From: Solirubrum puertoriconensis
GTDB lineage: Bacteria; Bacteroidota; Bacteroidia; Cytophagales; Hymenobacteraceae
Assembly: GCF_001483135.1 (NCBI RefSeq)
Contig: NZ_LNAL01000003.1
Span: 310,001-374,000, forward strand
Length of the DNA: 64,000 bases
Reading direction: 5' to 3'
Part shown: positions 33,582-42,367 of the stretch, piece after piece
How positions within the stretch are numbered: the first letter of the stretch is position 1
Layout: every line of letters begins with the position of its first letter
Position numbers and translations under genes: made by a program
Notes under the pieces: model-generated
Databases searched by the model: none
The model's input: the letters and a program-made list of their open reading frames with translations, nothing else
What the model was told of the DNA's origin: nothing

Positions 33582-34109
33582 CTATTGTTGTGTTTTTAGG
33601 CGGTCTTCGCCGCCGTATGGGGCACCATCGTTGATGTCGCCCCGCAAGCCGCCGGCCGATGCACCGCCCTCGTTTTCGAAGGGGGCTTTGGCAGTGCCAG
33701 GGGCGCTGGCCTCGTTGGGGTTCGAGGCAGGGCGGCTGCCGGCTTCAAGCTGGGAGGTCGTGGCTGGTTGCCCAATGCCAGTAATAGCCGTGGTGGCTTC
33801 GCCCTCGGGGCCGGCAATTTCTTGCACGCGCTGAACGTACTGGCGTTTAGCGTCGTCCTCGCTCATGCCCTTAAACTTACTCCAGGCTTCCCATTGACCT
33901 TGCGACATGCCCGTGGGGCCATCGGGATTGTTGGGGGTATCATCGCCCACCACGTCTTTTTCCGTGTCGTGGTCGCCTTCGGTCGCTTGTTTGTACAAGC
34001 CGTATAACTCCGTCATGTGAGCCGCGGCTTGGTCGCCGGGCAAATTATTCACGCGGGAAACGGCAGCTTCAAATTGCTGCTGCAGATCCATTTGATTTTG
34101 CAGATTCAT
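33582..34109 (-). CDS. Acyl-CoA-binding protein with disordered C-terminal tail
   Basis: A 175-residue protein from ATG 34109 (MNLQNQMDLQQQFEAAVSRV); longer in-frame starts would add a basic tail with no family match. Residues about 8-100 are an acyl-CoA-binding domain: FEAAVSRVNNLPG, LYGLYKQATEGDHDTE, QWEAWSKFKGMSEDDAKRQY and VQRVQEI. The Tyr and Lys of YGLYKQAT and the Trp/Lys of the third helix match residues that hold the CoA. A short Asp/Asn/Pro-rich insertion lies between helices 2 and 3 compared with eukaryotic forms. The last 70 residues are rich in Gly, Ala, Pro and Glu and should be unfolded. It would buffer long-chain acyl-CoA in the cytoplasm. Confidence 0.88.
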   Translation of the reverse strand: MNLQNQMDLQQQFEAAVSRVNNLPGDQAAAHMTELYGLYKQATEGDHDTEKDVVGDDTPNNPDGPTGMSQGQWEAWSKFKGMSEDDAKRQYVQRVQEIAGPEGEATTAITGIGQPATTSQLEAGSRPASNPNEASAPGTAKAPFENEGGASAGGLRGDINDGAPYGGEDRLKTQQ

Positions 34110-34237
34110 GGGTCGCGGTGTTTGGCAGTTGATGCGCCGCCTCGAAATCATGCGGCTTTGGATGTACTGCCGACGCTTGGCTTTGGTTGCGTCGGGCAGA
34201 GCAGGCGTAAAAGCAAGACCCAAATCCTGAAGCTTCG

Positions 34238-34245
34238 TACCTTTG
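34238..34245 (+). promoter_or_regulatory. -7 promoter box TACCTTTG of asnB
   Basis: A full match to TAnnTTTG. The asnB start codon (34256) is only 10 bases past the box, which predicts a leader of about 5 bases. This is the likely promoter of the first part of the polysaccharide locus. Confidence 0.6.
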
Positions 34246-34255
34246 GCAACTAGAT

Positions 34256-36217
34256 ATGTGTGGAATTACCGGACTTTTCGCCTTTACTGACTCCGGTCGG
34301 TCGTCGCTGGCTGGCCTGCAGGCAGCTACCGATGCCATCGTGAGCCGCGGCCCCGATTCGCAGGGCCACTACGTGTACGACGCTGTGGGGCTGGGTTTCC
34401 GCCGCCTCGCCATTCTCGACCTGTCGCCGTGTGGCAATCAGCCCATGACGGACGAGTCGGGTCGCTATACCATTGTCTTCAACGGGGAGATTTTCAACTT
34501 CCGCGAGCTGCGCGCCAAGTTGCAGCGCAAAGGCTACACCTTCAAATCGCACACCGATACGGAGGTTATCCTGAAGTTGTACATCACCGAAGGCCGTGGT
34601 TTCCTGAAGAAACTGAACGGGTTTTTTGGCCTGGCCATCTACGATAAGGAAGAAAACACCTTGTTCATTGCGCGCGACCGAATGGGGGTGAAGCCCCTGC
34701 TCGTGTACCGCGATGAGGACAAGCTGATGTTTGCTTCCGAAATGAAGTCGCTGCTGGCCCTAGGTGTACCGCGTAAGCTCGACTACGTGGCCCTGTCGCA
34801 CTACCTGCAGCTAAACTACATTCCGGGTCCGGCCACCATCTTCAAAGGAGTGAAAAAGCTTCTGCCCGGCCACTACATGTTTATCCGCCCCGACGGTAAG
34901 GTAGTGCGTAAGCAGTGGTACAAAATTCCTTACGATGCCAAGAAGGTAGCCAAAAACCGCCTCAGCTACGAGCAGCAGCAAGCTAAACTCGTGGAGCTGA
35001 TGGATGCGGCCGTGGCGCGCCGTTTGGTAGCCGATGTGCCCCTAGGTGCTTTCCTGAGCGGCGGCATCGACTCGTCGGTAGTAACAGCGCTGGCTGCCCA
35101 GCATACGCCCCACCTGAATACGTTCAGCATTGGCTTTGCCGACGAGCCGTTCTTCGACGAAACGAAGTACGCCAACTTGGTAGCGAAAATGCATAAGACC
35201 AATCACACGGTCTTTTCGCTTACCAACAACGATATGTACGAGCACCTCTACCACGTGCTCGATTACATAGACGAGCCCTTCGCCGACTCGTCGGCCCTAG
35301 CGGTGTCTATCCTGAGCCAGCGCACCCGCGAAAAGGTTACGGTTGCGCTTTCGGGCGACGGAGCCGACGAAATGTTCGCGGGCTACAACAAGCACATGGG
35401 GGAGTGGCAAGTGCGCAACCCCGACTGGAAAGCCGAAGCCGTAACGGGCCTCAACCTGCTGTGGGATGCCCTGCCCAAATCGCGTAGTTCGTACCTAGGC
35501 AACAAGGTGCGGCAGTTCCAGCGCTTCTCGCGCGGCATGTTGGCCGGCCCGAAAGACCGATACTGGGATTGGGCAACCTTCGTTAGCGAGAAAGACGCTC
35601 GCCAACTGCTGAGCCCTGCAGCGCGCCGCAAGGTGGGCAAAAAACTGGCCGATAAGCGCCGCAAGGACATCCTAGAGCACATCCATGCTGACGGCGACCT
35701 GAATGAAGTGCTGCTCACCGATATGAAATTGGTGCTGCCGTACGACATGAACACCAAGGTCGATCTGATGAGCATGGCCAACTCGTTGGAGGTGCGCAGC
35801 CCGTTCCTAGATTACAAGGTGGTCAACTTTGCCTTCTCCTTGCCCGTCGAAAGCAAAATCGACGCGAAGATGAAGAAGAAGATTGTGCAGGATGCCTTCC
35901 GGCCGATGCTCCCAGCAGAGTTGTACAAGCGTCCTAAGCACGGCTTTGAGGTTCCGCTGCTTAAGTGGTTCCGCAACGAACTTCGCCCATTGATCGAAGA
36001 TGATTTGCTGAAAGATGAGTTTATCGAAGAGCAAGGGTTGTTTTCCGTTGATGCTGTGCGAGAACTGAAGCAGCAGCTATTTTCGCGCAACCCAGGCGAT
36101 GTGCACGCTCGTATCTGGGCGCTCATCGTGTTTCAGCACTGGTGGAAGCGGTACATGGTGCCTGCAACAGCTACTGGCGTACGCGCTTCTCTGATATCTT
36201 CCGCTTCGCAATCCTAA
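34256..36217 (+). CDS. asnB: Asparagine synthase (glutamine-hydrolysing)
   Basis: A 653-residue AsnB-type enzyme. The N-terminal glutaminase domain begins with the catalytic Cys2 (MCGITGLFAF) and has RGPDSQGHY and FNGEIFNF; the synthetase domain has the ATP loop FLSGGIDSSVVTALAA near residue 268 and LSGDGADEMFAGY. It transfers the amide of glutamine to aspartate, or, in glycan loci, to the carboxylate of a sugar. It is followed 29 bp later by ugd and then uxs and fdtA in the same direction. Because ugd makes a uronic acid, amidation of a glucuronyl residue is a plausible role, but this is inference; plain asparagine synthesis is equally possible. Confidence 0.93.
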   Translation: MCGITGLFAFTDSGRSSLAGLQAATDAIVSRGPDSQGHYVYDAVGLGFRRLAILDLSPCGNQPMTDESGRYTIVFNGEIFNFRELRAKLQRKGYTFKSHTDTEVILKLYITEGRGFLKKLNGFFGLAIYDKEENTLFIARDRMGVKPLLVYRDEDKLMFASEMKSLLALGVPRKLDYVALSHYLQLNYIPGPATIFKGVKKLLPGHYMFIRPDGKVVRKQWYKIPYDAKKVAKNRLSYEQQQAKLVELMDAAVARRLVADVPLGAFLSGGIDSSVVTALAAQHTPHLNTFSIGFADEPFFDETKYANLVAKMHKTNHTVFSLTNNDMYEHLYHVLDYIDEPFADSSALAVSILSQRTREKVTVALSGDGADEMFAGYNKHMGEWQVRNPDWKAEAVTGLNLLWDALPKSRSSYLGNKVRQFQRFSRGMLAGPKDRYWDWATFVSEKDARQLLSPAARRKVGKKLADKRRKDILEHIHADGDLNEVLLTDMKLVLPYDMNTKVDLMSMANSLEVRSPFLDYKVVNFAFSLPVESKIDAKMKKKIVQDAFRPMLPAELYKRPKHGFEVPLLKWFRNELRPLIEDDLLKDEFIEEQGLFSVDAVRELKQQLFSRNPGDVHARIWALIVFQHWWKRYMVPATATGVRASLISSASQS

Positions 36218-36246
36218 GCTCTGAAAGCAGTTACTTCCGCCCCCTT

Positions 36247-37599
36247 ATGAAAATCGCAGTAGTAGGCACAGGCTATGTGGGCCTGGTCACCGGCACTTGC
36301 TTTGCCGAGGTAGGGATTGATGTTACGTGCATCGATATTGATCAACGTAAAATCGATAACCTAAAGCAGGGGATTCTGCCCATCTACGAGCCGGGTCTCG
36401 AAGAAATGGTTACCCGCAACGTAGCGGCTGGTCGTCTGCATTTTTCAACTTCGCTGCCCGAGAGCATTCAGGATGCCGACGTGGCGTTCATTGCCGTGGG
36501 TACACCTCCGGGCGAGGATGGATCGGCCGATCTGAAATACGTACTGGCCGTGGCGCGTGGCATTGGCGAAAATCTCAACCGCCACTGCGTGGTGGTAACC
36601 AAGAGCACAGTGCCAGTGGGTACTGCCGCCAAAGTGCGAAAGGAAATTGAGCAAGCACTCGACACCCGTGGTGCCGACATCGAGTTTGATGTGGCTTCCA
36701 ACCCGGAATTCCTAAAAGAAGGTGCGGCTATCGACGACTTCCTGAAGCCCGACCGCATCGTAATCGGGGTAGCTTCGGAGCGTGCCGAGGAGGTGATGCG
36801 CAAGCTGTATAAGCCCTTCCTGCTCAACGGCCACCCGATTATCTTCATGGATATTCCGTCGGCCGAGATGACGAAATACGCTGCCAACTCCATGCTGGCA
36901 ACCAAGATTTCGTTTATGAACGACATTGCCAACCTGTGCGAAATCATGGGTGCCGATGTGAACAAGGTTCGCCTAGGTATTGGCTCCGATGCCCGCATCG
37001 GCAACAAGTTCATTTACCCCGGCATTGGTTACGGCGGCTCTTGCTTTCCGAAGGACGTGAAGGCCCTGATAAAGACGGCTGCCGAAAATGGCTACCAGAT
37101 GCAGGTTCTTAAAGCTGTTGAAAGCGTAAACGAGGACCAGAAATCGGTGCTGTTCAATAAAGTGCAGCAGCACTTTGGCAGCAACCTAGCCGGTAAGCAC
37201 CTTGCCGTGTGGGGCCTGTCGTTTAAGCCCAAAACCGACGACATGCGCGAGGCTCCTTCGTTGGTGATTATCGAAAAACTGCTCGAAGCTGGCTGCACCG
37301 TAACTGCCTACGACCCCGTAGCCATGAAGGAAGCCCAGCACACACTCGGGAACCGAATCAACTACGCCAAAGACCAACTTTCGGCTCTCATCGATGCCGA
37401 TGCGTTGTTGGTAGTAACCGAATGGCCAGAGTTCCGCTCGCCCAACTTTGATGTGGTGGGCCGATTACTGAAACAGCGTGTGGTGTTCGACGGGCGCAAC
37501 ATCTACGATGCCGAAGAAATGGAGAAAGCAGGTTTTGCTTACCACTGCATTGGCATTCGTACGAAACATCGCGAACCTGCTGCTCACCAAACCGCATAA
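36247..37599 (+). CDS. ugd: UDP-glucose 6-dehydrogenase
   Basis: A 450-residue NAD-dependent enzyme that oxidises UDP-glucose twice to UDP-glucuronate. ATG 36247 ([20 protein letters not shown]) is the family start; an in-frame ATG 105 bp upstream overlaps asnB. The NAD-binding GTGYVG motif is at 7-12. The catalytic Cys is in [14 protein letters not shown] (about residue 266), with the helper Lys in the Cys-Phe-Pro-Lys block. The FNEK-type region appears as [14 protein letters not shown]. The C-terminal UDP-binding domain has [17 protein letters not shown]. It sits between asnB and uxs with gaps of 29 and 7 bp, clearly one operon, and feeds the decarboxylase next to it. Confidence 0.96.
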   Translation: MKIAVVGTGYVGLVTGTCFAEVGIDVTCIDIDQRKIDNLKQGILPIYEPGLEEMVTRNVAAGRLHFSTSLPESIQDADVAFIAVGTPPGEDGSADLKYVLAVARGIGENLNRHCVVVTKSTVPVGTAAKVRKEIEQALDTRGADIEFDVASNPEFLKEGAAIDDFLKPDRIVIGVASERAEEVMRKLYKPFLLNGHPIIFMDIPSAEMTKYAANSMLATKISFMNDIANLCEIMGADVNKVRLGIGSDARIGNKFIYPGIGYGGSCFPKDVKALIKTAAENGYQMQVLKAVESVNEDQKSVLFNKVQQHFGSNLAGKHLAVWGLSFKPKTDDMREAPSLVIIEKLLEAGCTVTAYDPVAMKEAQHTLGNRINYAKDQLSALIDADALLVVTEWPEFRSPNFDVVGRLLKQRVVFDGRNIYDAEEMEKAGFAYHCIGIRTKHREPAAHQTA

Positions 37600-37606
37600 G
37601 CTCCAG

Positions 37607-38551
37607 ATGGAAAAGAAACGCGTACTAATCACGGGTGGGGCAGGCTTCCTAGGTTCCCACCTCTGCGACAGGTTCTTGGCCGAAGGTTACCATGTTATTG
37701 CCATGGATAATCTCGTTACGGGCAACCTCGCCAACATCGAACACTTGTTTGGCAAGAAGGACTTTGAATTCTACCACCACGATGTGTCGAAGTTCGTGCA
37801 CGTGCCGGGTGAGTTGGACTACATCCTGCATTTCGCCTCACCGGCTTCGCCCATCGATTACCTAAAGATTCCAATCCAGACGCTGAAGGTTGGATCATTG
37901 GGTACGCACAACCTCCTAGGTTTGGCTCGGGCTAAAAAAGCGCGGATCATTATTGCTAGCACCAGCGAGGTATACGGCGACCCCGACATCCACCCACAAG
38001 TGGAGGAGTACCACGGCAACGTAAACCCGGTAGGCCCACGTGGTTGCTACGACGAAGCCAAGCGCTTCCAGGAGGCTATTACCATGGCCTATCACAATGT
38101 GCACGGTGTTGAAACCCGCATCGTACGCATCTTCAACACCTACGGCCCGCGTATGCGCCTCGATGACGGCCGTGTACTACCAGCTTTCTTGAGCCAAGCA
38201 CTGAAAGGAGAGCCCCTCACGGTATTTGGCGACGGTTCACAAACCCGCTCTTTCTGCTACGTTGATGACCTAGTAGACGGCATCTATCGTTTGCTCATGT
38301 CGGATTACCATTTACCGGTTAACATTGGTAACCCGGCCGAGATTACCATCAAGGAGTTCGGAGAGGAAATTGCTAAGCTGGCAGGGGTAGAGTTCCGCCC
38401 AACTTACCACCCGCTGCCGCAGAACGACCCCCTGAAGCGTCGCCCGGACATCACCAAGGCGAAGGAAATCCTGGGCTGGGAGCCTAAAGTAGACCGCGCC
38501 GAAGGACTGCGTCGTACGCTGGAGTACTTCCAAGAAGCTGTTACTGCCTAA
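37607..38551 (+). CDS. uxs: UDP-glucuronate decarboxylase (UDP-xylose synthase)
   Basis: A 314-residue short-chain dehydrogenase/reductase of the UXS type. ATG 37607 ([20 protein letters not shown]) is 7 bp past the ugd stop codon. Motifs are GGAGFLGSH for NAD at 10-18, the YxxxK pair in [12 protein letters not shown] (Tyr about 148), [10 protein letters not shown], and the C-terminal [17 protein letters not shown]. It converts UDP-glucuronate made by the upstream gene to UDP-xylose, with NAD+ recycled inside the active site. The length is that of the soluble bacterial or cytosolic plant form. dTDP-glucose 4,6-dehydratase is a related possibility, but the GCYDEAKR block and the ugd partner favour UXS. 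Confidence 0.94.
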   Translation: MEKKRVLITGGAGFLGSHLCDRFLAEGYHVIAMDNLVTGNLANIEHLFGKKDFEFYHHDVSKFVHVPGELDYILHFASPASPIDYLKIPIQTLKVGSLGTHNLLGLARAKKARIIIASTSEVYGDPDIHPQVEEYHGNVNPVGPRGCYDEAKRFQEAITMAYHNVHGVETRIVRIFNTYGPRMRLDDGRVLPAFLSQALKGEPLTVFGDGSQTRSFCYVDDLVDGIYRLLMSDYHLPVNIGNPAEITIKEFGEEIAKLAGVEFRPTYHPLPQNDPLKRRPDITKAKEILGWEPKVDRAEGLRRTLEYFQEAVTA

Positions 38552-38552
38552 C

Positions 38553-38966
38553 GTGGAAAAACCGTACCTAATTACGTTTCCTAAACTGGGAGCTCCTGAA
38601 ATTGGCTACATTTCTGTAACTGAACAGGAGAAGCACATTCCGTTTAAAGTCGAGCGTGTTTTCTGGACGTACTACACGCCCGAAAGCATTGTTCGCGGGC
38701 GGCATGCGCATCACGCTACGCAGCAAGTGCTCATAGCGGCTGCTGGGCGCATCATCGTTACAACGGAAATGCCCGATGGCACTGTGGACGTGTTTCGTTT
38801 GGAAGAACCTAACATAGGTTTGTATGTGCCACCTCATGCTTGGCACACCATGCAGTACTCACACAATGCTATGCAGTTAGTGTTTGCTTCAACGCATTAC
38901 AGCGAAGCCGATTATATCCGCAGCTACGATGATTTTCATCGAGTATGGGGAAGTACCAATGCATAA
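38553..38966 (+). CDS. fdtA: dTDP-4-oxo-6-deoxyglucose 3,4-ketoisomerase-type cupin (FdtA/QdtA family)
   Basis: A 137-residue cupin of the FdtA/WxcM group. It starts at GTG 38553, two bases after the uxs stop codon, so translation is coupled. The family's His-rich segment is RGRHAHHATQQVLIAAAGR, followed by VPPHAWHTMQYS and the C-terminal SEADYIRSYDDF. It moves the keto group of dTDP-4-keto-6-deoxyglucose from C4 to C3, so that an aminotransferase can make a 3-amino-3,6-dideoxyhexose. That aminotransferase is probably the DegT-family gene at 54,908, 16 kb away. FdtA (fucose type) and QdtA (quinovose type) cannot be told apart by eye. A 57-bp hairpin follows. Confidence 0.88.
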   Translation: MEKPYLITFPKLGAPEIGYISVTEQEKHIPFKVERVFWTYYTPESIVRGRHAHHATQQVLIAAAGRIIVTTEMPDGTVDVFRLEEPNIGLYVPPHAWHTMQYSHNAMQLVFASTHYSEADYIRSYDDFHRVWGSTNA

Positions 38967-38979
38967 GCATAAATACAAT

Positions 38980-39036
38980 CGCTTTTAAAGGAAAAAGGCA
39001 AGCAGTACAACTGCTTGCCTTTTTCCTTTAAAAGCG
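38980..39036. terminator. Long terminator hairpin after fdtA
   Basis: Perfect 27-bp arms (38980-39006 and 39010-39036) with a 3-base loop. The stem has runs of A and T, so it works in both directions. It ends 10 bp before the target duplication of the IS element at 39047. Confidence 0.9.
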
Positions 39037-39089
39037 CTCATGTGACTTAGAGCGTGTTGGGAATTTGAGACTAATACTTGGTCCTAACA

Positions 39090-39704
39090 TCATTCCACGG
39101 TGTAAGATGTCAGCACAACTGGGTCACCCCATACTCTGGGCTGGTAAGTTTGATAAATAAGGCTGCAGCGTCCTGTCTGCTTGACGAGCTTCGAGATGTT
39201 CTCATCACGAATCAGGTTATAGAAGGGTATACCTATCTCTGTTAGAGGAGAGTAATAGTCGTCAAGCTGAGCTTTCTCATCTTGCCGCTGTCGCTTTCCA
39301 AAGTGGTCGATGGTGCCAAACGCTACCTCGCCGCCGTGCGTCAGCCAGCTAGCCCGGAGCTTGAGCAAGGAAATTGTCCTCCCGGCATATTCTAAGCCTA
39401 AAGCAAGGGAATCTGCGCTAAGCTTAGGGAGTAAAAAGGCATTCCCACTCACGGGTTGAAGATCTTGGCGACGCCCTCCTTGGCTGACAAAAAAGGTCAT
39501 TCGGGTGGACCAAGGCACACTCTTGTTATTGCGGTAGTAGGATACGAGAACGTGCGGCGGCTCTAGATAGAAGGCCCTTCCCAAGCTATCCATTCGCTGT
39601 TGCTGCGCTTTTAGCCTGGCCTCTCTGTCAACACCATTGGGCGTCTGGCTGTAAAGTGGGCACGAGATGATTAACCCAAGTACAATGCCTACATAATATT
39701 TCAC
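39090..39704 (-). CDS. Secreted protein of unknown function, probable IS passenger
   Basis: A 204-residue protein starting at GTG 39704. The first 19 residues are a clear Sec signal peptide (MKYYVGIVLGLIISCPLYS, cleavage before QTPNG). The mature part is mixed alpha/beta with EPPHVLVSYYRNNKS, FVSQGGRRQDLQPVSGNAF, HGGEVAFGTIDHFGKRQ and a C-terminal region VWGDPVVLTSYTVE. I recognise no family. It lies entirely between the inverted repeats of the IS5-type element and is divergent from the transposase, with 72 bp between the start codons. Base composition is lower in GC than the sugar genes before it and similar to mobile DNA. It may be a carried gene or an older chromosomal gene trapped by two IS ends. 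Confidence 0.7.
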   Translation of the reverse strand: MKYYVGIVLGLIISCPLYSQTPNGVDREARLKAQQQRMDSLGRAFYLEPPHVLVSYYRNNKSVPWSTRMTFFVSQGGRRQDLQPVSGNAFLLPKLSADSLALGLEYAGRTISLLKLRASWLTHGGEVAFGTIDHFGKRQRQDEKAQLDDYYSPLTEIGIPFYNLIRDENISKLVKQTGRCSLIYQTYQPRVWGDPVVLTSYTVE

Positions 39705-39776
39705 AGCTGCGATGTTTCTGTCAAGATGGATGTATGCGCAAAGAAAGGATTTATGAGGTAGTTAAGCTCTATCTGT

Positions 39777-40538
39777 ATGGTTGACGGCTATCATCAGCTT
39801 ACAGACTCGCAGTGGCAAGCGATGCACCCGTGGTTACCGGTACGCCGTAAGCGCCGGTTATGCTTACGTGCAGTTGTTAACGCCTTACTCTACGTGTGTC
39901 GCACCGGCTGTCAATGGCGCTGCTTGCCGAACGCTTTCCCGAAATGGACGGCAGTATATTACTACTATCGTCGCTGGCAACAAGACGGAACACTGCAGCG
40001 CCTGAACCGGGCACTGAACGAGGCCGACCGGCAAGCTCACGGTCAAGAAGCCACCCCGGACGTGCTGTGCTTGGACAGCCAAAGCGTCAAGCTAGCTCCA
40101 CGAATTGCCGAACACCGCGGCACCGACGGTGGCAAGCGTGTCAATGGGCGCAAACGGCAGGTGCTGGTCGATAGGAATGGGCGTATCTGGGCCTGTCGCT
40201 CACACGCGGCTAACCAGCACGACAGTCGTGGGGCAGCACCCATACTACTGGAACGTCGACACTGGGGCCCGCGCGTGACAACCATCATCACCGACCACGC
40301 CTACCGCGGCCATTTCACCAAAGGACTACTTGCACGAGGCCTGCGGCACGAAATCGGTAGTCGGCCGCCATCAGCCAAGGGCTTTGTGCCAGCGGGCTGC
40401 CGCTGGGTGGTCGAACGCACCTTTGCGTGGCTCAACTTCTTCCGCCGCCTTGTGATGGACTACGAATACACGCCTGAAAGTCACGCCGCTTGGATTCTCT
40501 GGGCCAACGTCAGTCTCTGCCTCAACCGATTACTTTAA
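39777..40538 (+). CDS. IS5-family transposase
   Basis: A 253-residue complete transposase. The N-terminal part (LTDSQWQAMHPWLP, RTGCQWRCLPNAFPKW, VYYYYRRWQQDGTLQRL) is the usual IS5 DUF4096-like region. The DDE triad can be placed as Asp in LCLDSQSVK, Asp in IITDHAYRG and Glu in CRWVVERTFAWLNFFRRL. No frameshift is needed, so this is the single-frame kind. It ends 15 bp before the right inverted repeat. All three catalytic residues are present, so it may still be active. Confidence 0.95.
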   Translation: MVDGYHQLTDSQWQAMHPWLPVRRKRRLCLRAVVNALLYVCRTGCQWRCLPNAFPKWTAVYYYYRRWQQDGTLQRLNRALNEADRQAHGQEATPDVLCLDSQSVKLAPRIAEHRGTDGGKRVNGRKRQVLVDRNGRIWACRSHAANQHDSRGAAPILLERRHWGPRVTTIITDHAYRGHFTKGLLARGLRHEIGSRPPSAKGFVPAGCRWVVERTFAWLNFFRRLVMDYEYTPESHAAWILWANVSLCLNRLL

Positions 40539-40572
40539 TTCCCCAACAGGCTCTTAGATTAGTAACCCTAGG

Positions 40573-41553
40573 TTACAAGCCATTAAGTAATTTAAACACC
40601 TTGGGGCTAAGCTTCTCTATCAACATTAAGGTTCCTAAGCAAACGACAAAGGTGAGCAAAGGCGCAACTAGGTAGAGCCAGCCACCACCCCAAGCTGCTA
40701 TGTCAATAAAGCTGAATATGGCCAGGATAAACAGCGGATGATATAGATAAATCAGTAAGGAGTATTTTCTTCCGATGCGGGCAAATATGTTATCTGTAGA
40801 CAATTGGAGCTTTGTAGCAATCAGGATTAATCCTACAGCGAATAAAGCCGTTCCAAACAAAAATTCTTGATTATGAGGAGAAGCGCCAGTGTACTTGTAA
40901 AGCAAGACAATTTCGGCAGTCTGTAAAAAAAAGCCAAATAATGTTACTAGTACAGCTAGCCAAAGGGGCACTTTACTAGTTATATTATGCTTGTTTAACA
41001 AATACCCAATTGTTAGAAAGGAAATTGACACGAAAAAGCGAGATGCTTCTTTGGCTGGGGTTATATGCAATAAGCTTGTGTAAGCATCATTAGCTAGAAC
41101 AAAAGCATAAGTGCTGATAGCTGCAACCAAGAGGAACCTATCATCTAGCTTGTTGAATAAATAATTCAGAACTACGTAGCCAAATATCATCGAGCCCATA
41201 AACCAAAGGTGGCCCGATAAACCGTTAGCAATAGTAGGAAATGATAACGGTGGTTCATCCAACAGCGGACTATCGACGAATATTCCCACAAGAAAATACA
41301 TTAAGTCAGCTGCTAACAGAATAGAAAGCAGGTTGCGTAAGGTCAGAGAAAACTGCTTATCTCCTCGACTGGTTACATTATTGAAAAATAAGTAGCCGCT
41401 TATTAGAAAAAAGAAAGGAACGGCATAGCGCCCCAGCCCACGAATAGCTAGGACGGCCGGGTTATACAAGTCGCCGTATTTGACGTGAAGCGTTACGACG
41501 GAAAAAGCTCCTAATAGCCTGAAAACGTCGATTGAGTAGTTGCGATGTTGCAT
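40573..41553 (-). CDS. Acyltransferase family 3 membrane protein (OafA/WecH-like)
   Basis: A 326-residue integral membrane protein with about ten hydrophobic segments. The N-terminal block NYSIDVFRLLGAFSVVTLHV, with His about 23, and RYAVPFFFLISGYLFF match the acyltransferase-3 family, which moves acetyl or similar groups onto sugars during or after glycan assembly. It faces the IS element and is opposite in direction to the rest of the locus. GC is visibly lower than in the genes before 39,000. It probably O-acetylates the glycan made here, but host-chain choice is unknown. Confidence 0.85.
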   Translation of the reverse strand: MQHRNYSIDVFRLLGAFSVVTLHVKYGDLYNPAVLAIRGLGRYAVPFFFLISGYLFFNNVTSRGDKQFSLTLRNLLSILLAADLMYFLVGIFVDSPLLDEPPLSFPTIANGLSGHLWFMGSMIFGYVVLNYLFNKLDDRFLLVAAISTYAFVLANDAYTSLLHITPAKEASRFFVSISFLTIGYLLNKHNITSKVPLWLAVLVTLFGFFLQTAEIVLLYKYTGASPHNQEFLFGTALFAVGLILIATKLQLSTDNIFARIGRKYSLLIYLYHPLFILAIFSFIDIAAWGGGWLYLVAPLLTFVVCLGTLMLIEKLSPKVFKLLNGL

Positions 41554-42367
41554 GTATGATGCATGAAAAAGATCAGCAAGATATGATAGATACTACTTTG
41601 CTGCTAAGTGTTCGTGCCTACGAAGTGAAGATGCCCAGCCTTTTTGCAGTAGCATCTCTATATAGCATAGCACGCGCGCCTTCTTGTGCTGCCTTGAGCA
41701 GATGCGCTACTCTGCCTTCGGCCACATACTGCCGACTGGTACAAGCTCCTATTTTAAATTTGCTACGATGGCAGCCGAGGTAACTCCTTCTTTATAGTAT
41801 CAAGCTGGTTAACAAAATGTTACTTAAAAATAAAAATCAGATATAGCAATAGTATGTTCACTTGAAGTCTACTGACTTTTATTGGTTTGCTTTGATCCTT
41901 AATGCATTATGCGTGAGTGACAAGATCATTTCTTGATACGCTGAAGCTACTCTTGATTTATTGCTTTTGGGCTAGCAACCTAGGGGCAAAAAGAGGAGGA
42001 AGCTGCTTAGGAGAACGGCATATAAGAGGAGAATTGCCGTGTGTTGAGTTTGTCTCTGACCAATGCATTCAGGCGACCATACCTACGAGTACAAATTGCC
42101 TCTAACTTATTCGAGTAGGTAAGAGGCGTATGAAGAAGAGGACCATCCCGAGGGTATTATGCGCTAGGGTGTTAGGTGTGGATTACAGCGTTCAGTCAAT
42201 GGTGCTAAAAGAGTCATATTTCAAGCATAGAGCCACAGCTTAACGAGGCATAACATGGCTTCACCTCCATAGCTATACTGATGAGTTGTCAAGCCACACG
42301 AATAATTCTGCATCTTTGATTTCCAGATTTGTCGTGAAGGCACTGCGCTTCTTTCTTCTGCTTTTGT
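41554..42367. other. Long intergenic region, possible decayed gene fragment
   Basis: 814 bases with no convincing complete gene. On the minus strand a frame is open from 41791 to a stop at 41618-41620 (57 codons, with QYVAEGRVAHLLKAAQEGAR) but has no proper start at its head; it could be a remnant. Two short plus-strand frames (41532-41783, 41917-42105) lack coding signs. The AT-rich end near 42310 contains ATCTTTGA, a weak candidate promoter for the glycosyltransferase at 42,368. Confidence 0.45.

Larger units (their letters stand above)
39050..40553 (+). mobile_element. IS5-family element with an apparent passenger gene
   Basis: The ends are inverted repeats: 39050 onward reads GAGCGTGTTGGGAATT, and the reverse complement of the right end at 40553 reads GAGCCTGTTGGGGAATT, with one mismatch and one extra G. 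TTA flanks both ends (39047-39049 and 40554-40556), the 3-bp target duplication known for part of the IS5 family. The 1504-bp unit contains the transposase on the plus strand and, on the minus strand, a 204-residue secreted protein that is not needed for transposition. I saw no second set of repeats nearer the transposase. The chance of a random TTA pair is not negligible, so the left boundary is likely rather than proven. Confidence 0.75.

Noticed and set aside
39705-39776. An IS left end directly upstream of the transposase
   Set aside because: No copy of the right-end repeat or a matching TTA is present in this gap; the match is 700 bp further left at 39050.
41917-42105. A 62-codon plus-strand frame
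   Set aside because: Its composition is unlike neighbouring genes, it has no domain, and it lies in an AT-rich gap.
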